Source of the DNA: Chitinophagaceae bacterium UBA5175
Lineage (GTDB): Bacteria; Bacteroidota; Bacteroidia; Chitinophagales; Chitinophagaceae
Length of the DNA: 8,896 bases
Direction: 5' to 3'
Assembly (NCBI GenBank): GCA_002413325.1
Contig: DHWT01000189.1
Coordinates: forward strand, 1 to 8,896
This document shows positions 7,597 to 8,896 of the stretch, piece after piece. The position numbers and the translations under genes were made by a program. How positions within the stretch are numbered: position 1 is the stretch's first letter; each line of letters opens with the position of its first letter. Below the pieces are notes generated by a model. The model was not told the DNA's origin, made no database searches, and was given only the letters and a program-made list of their open reading frames with translations.

Positions 7597-7604
7597 GAAC
7601 TTTG
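7597..7604 (+). promoter_or_regulatory. Probable Bacteroidota -7 element (GAACTTTG)
   Basis: Seven of eight positions fit TAnnTTTG if the two free positions are counted (the first T is G). A T-rich GTTTA word sits about 21 bases upstream at 7572-7576 as a weak -33 candidate. Transcription would begin near 7610, giving a leader of about 35 bases before ATG 7645, which is a sensible spacing. The leader is A/T-rich without a Shine-Dalgarno. Confidence 0.4.
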
Positions 7605-7644
7605 TGGGGAGTAAATGAACGAATTTTACATCCAATAAACTTTT

Positions 7645-8250
7645 ATGAAAAAAGCACTCATCACAACCGTTATTATTTTCATGACAGCAGCCGGTTATTC
7701 GCAGCATATTTCCATCAATGCATTTGGCGGATATACTTTCCGGGACAAAATTGATTTTGGAAATGCATACGCCTATATCAATGCCGGTGGCATGTGGGGC
7801 GCATCCGTTGAAGGCGTCAATGCACAGGGATCAGGATTGGAATTGCTCTACCAGTATCAGAGCACCAATGTCCCGGCTTACAAATATCCAAGCGGTGATG
7901 CGTTGAATACCAAAACAGGTGCTGTTATTTCTTACCTGCTGTTAAATTTTGAACAATACCTGATGAATAATCCCAAAATCGAGCCTTATGGAGGAATCGG
8001 CCTGGGTGCCGCCTTTTACAAAGGCGATTTTGAAGGAACATCGTCAGCCACCAAGTTTGCCTGGGACCTGAAAGCCGGCGTTAAATTCAAAGCCAGTGAT
8101 AAGGTAGGCATTAAGATTGGCGCGCAGTTATTAGGCAGCGCACAGGCCACCGGAACCGCATGGTACTATGGATATCCTTATACTACCTATGCCACCATCC
8201 TTCAGTTTGGATTTACAGGCGGGCTGGTATTTGATTTTGGCGGACATTAA
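7645..8250 (+). CDS. Small outer membrane beta-barrel protein (porin/OmpA-barrel type)
   Basis: This 201-residue protein has a clean signal peptide (1-19, MKKALITTV... ending AAGYS, cut before Q20). The mature part consists of short amphipathic beta-strands separated by Gly- and Asn-rich turns: INAFGGYTF (24-32), YINAGGMWGASVEG (44-57), GLELLYQYQ (64-72), IEPYGGIGLGAAF (112-124), FAWDLKAGVKF (138-148), KVGIKIGAQLLG (153-164), ending LQFGFTGGLVFDFGGH. The size and the Y-G-G-I-G-L-G-A strand are typical of 8-stranded barrels of the outer membrane beta-barrel domain family common in Bacteroidota. It lacks a C-terminal peptidoglycan-binding OmpA domain. The specific role is not known. The gene appears to be a single unit, with its own upstream promoter word and a strong hairpin 55 bases after the stop. 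Confidence 0.8.
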   Translation: MKKALITTVIIFMTAAGYSQHISINAFGGYTFRDKIDFGNAYAYINAGGMWGASVEGVNAQGSGLELLYQYQSTNVPAYKYPSGDALNTKTGAVISYLLLNFEQYLMNNPKIEPYGGIGLGAAFYKGDFEGTSSATKFAWDLKAGVKFKASDKVGIKIGAQLLGSAQATGTAWYYGYPYTTYATILQFGFTGGLVFDFGGH

Positions 8251-8304
8251 ATTAAAAAAATTTTGCGCTAACCCATAAAGGCAACATGGGAATCTGGTTC
8301 ATAT

Positions 8305-8347
8305 TCGTAAAACCCTTTGGAATCTATGATTTTAAAGGGTTTTGCGA
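8305..8347 (+). terminator. Intrinsic terminator hairpin after the barrel gene
   Basis: TCGTAAAACCCTTT (8305-8318) pairs with AAAGGGTTTTGCGA (8334-8347) over 14 base pairs, with one T:G wobble and a 15-base loop, followed by TTTT at 8348-8351. The T-run is short, but the stem is the best in the window. It sits 55 bases after the stop at 8250 and 79 bases before the next start, separating the two transcription units. Confidence 0.65.
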
Positions 8348-8426
8348 TTTTAAGCCTGTCTGAAAAAAAGGTTTTACATTTCATAAAAAGGGGTTCATTC
8401 ATTACAGGTCTTATTATTTAGTTGAA

Positions 8427-8792
8427 ATGAAAGAAAAGGGACTGTTTAAAACGGTTGATGAATATATTGCCCTGCATCCGGCATCCATTCAGGAAGGGCT
8501 GGAACTAATAAGAAAAACCATTAAAAAAGCGGCCCCCGGAGCTGAAGAAAGGATCAGCTATCAAATGCCGGCTTACCGGTTAAATGGAATGCTGGTATTT
8601 TTTGCTGCAACAAAAACACATTATGGCTTTTATCCCACATCCGGCCCGGTCGCTGCTTTCAGGGAAAAACTGAGGGCTTATAAAACTTCAAAAGGCACCA
8701 TCAGGCTCCCGCTGGATAAACCCATTCCGGTGAAACTCATTACGGAAATTGTAAAATGGCAGGTGAAAGAAAACAGGAAAAAGAAAAAATAA
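8427..8792 (+). CDS. DUF1801 family protein (YdhG-like, possible iron chaperone fold)
   Basis: The 121-residue product matches the DUF1801 family in length and motifs: FKTVDEYIALHP (7-18), the helix LELIRKTIKKAAPGAEERISY (25-45), MPAYRLNG (47-54), HYGFYPTSG (65-73), and KTSKGTIRLPLDKPIP (86-101) before a C-terminal helix and a Lys-rich tail. There is no signal peptide, so it is cytoplasmic. Bacillus YdhG/Fra, a frataxin-like iron chaperone, belongs to the same fold group, but most members are uncharacterised and iron binding here is only a possibility. ATG at 8427 is the natural start. The terminator at 8305-8347 separates it from the preceding gene. The flanking AT-rich sequence holds no clear TAnnTTTG word. 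Confidence 0.85.
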   Translation: MKEKGLFKTVDEYIALHPASIQEGLELIRKTIKKAAPGAEERISYQMPAYRLNGMLVFFAATKTHYGFYPTSGPVAAFREKLRAYKTSKGTIRLPLDKPIPVKLITEIVKWQVKENRKKKK

Positions 8793-8896
8793 GGTAAAAA
8801 CCGAATTCCTAACCAAGAAAGGCAAAGGCCTATTCAATGAGGCAGCCATGATTCTCAATAAATAGTTACAAAAGTTTTCTGAAGAATGGCCGGAGT

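Larger units (their letters stand above)
7342..7644. other. Intergenic region with inverted repeat and a probable promoter
   Basis: These 303 bases contain no convincing reading frame. They hold a 10-base perfect inverted repeat (7367-7376 and 7450-7459) and a promoter-like word at 7597-7604 that serves the gene at 7645. The bases just after the 7341 stop do not form a terminator with a T-run. A GAATGAA/TTCATTC pair (7350-7356, 7384-7390) has a 27-base loop and is too weak to call. Confidence 0.55.

Noticed and set aside
8272..8290. CCCAT / ATGGG hairpin downstream of the small barrel gene
   Set aside because: Five-base stem with no T-run; the 14-pair hairpin at 8305-8347 is a far better terminator.
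1..8896. Defence system, CRISPR, prophage or transposon
   Set aside because: No repeat-spacer pattern, transposase, integrase, terminal inverted repeats or known defence domains appear on either strand.

Overview
The window looks like an ordinary chromosomal stretch of a Bacteroidota bacterium, most likely of the Chitinophagaceae type. This is inferred from several traits: a TAnnTTTG-type promoter word, start sites without clear Shine-Dalgarno sequences, signal peptides ending in an S-Q or A-Q cleavage site, DUF4082 and PKD modules on a secreted protein, and the mix of families (BamA/TamA-like barrel, DUF1080, DUF1801, FkbM). The genus cannot be fixed from the sequence alone. I saw no tRNA, rRNA, CRISPR array, insertion sequence or phage gene.

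Layout. Bases 1-2494 (minus strand) hold the first 831 codons of a large secreted multidomain protein. It has an N,N-dimethylformamidase-beta-like domain, a bacterial Ig-like domain, a DUF4082 domain and the start of a PKD-like domain, and it continues past base 1. Bases 2495-2983 are AT-rich and have no convincing gene. An isolated FkbM-type methyltransferase follows on the plus strand (2984-3709). It converges on a minus-strand Omp85-type outer membrane barrel (3840-4997). That gene is divergent, across 209 bases, from a probable two-gene plus-strand unit: a membrane-anchored NAPE-PLD-like metallo-beta-lactamase-fold hydrolase (5207-6301) and, 38 bases later, a secreted DUF1080 / 3-keto-disaccharide-hydrolase-like protein (6340-7341). 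After a 303-base gap come a small outer membrane beta-barrel protein with its own probable promoter (7645-8250), a strong hairpin terminator (8305-8347), and a cytoplasmic DUF1801 protein (8427-8792).

How the genes fit together. Four of the seven products carry export signals and one has a membrane anchor plus periplasmic-type architecture, so this is largely a cell-envelope neighbourhood. Apart from the 5207/6340 pair, strands alternate and the genes look like single transcription units; no pathway joins them. The most noteworthy items are the multidomain dimethylformamidase-like secreted protein, the NAPE-PLD-like active site in a bacterial membrane-anchored enzyme paired with a DUF1080 protein, and the AT-rich FkbM segment, which may have been acquired. 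I did not find convincing evidence for an undescribed multi-gene system.
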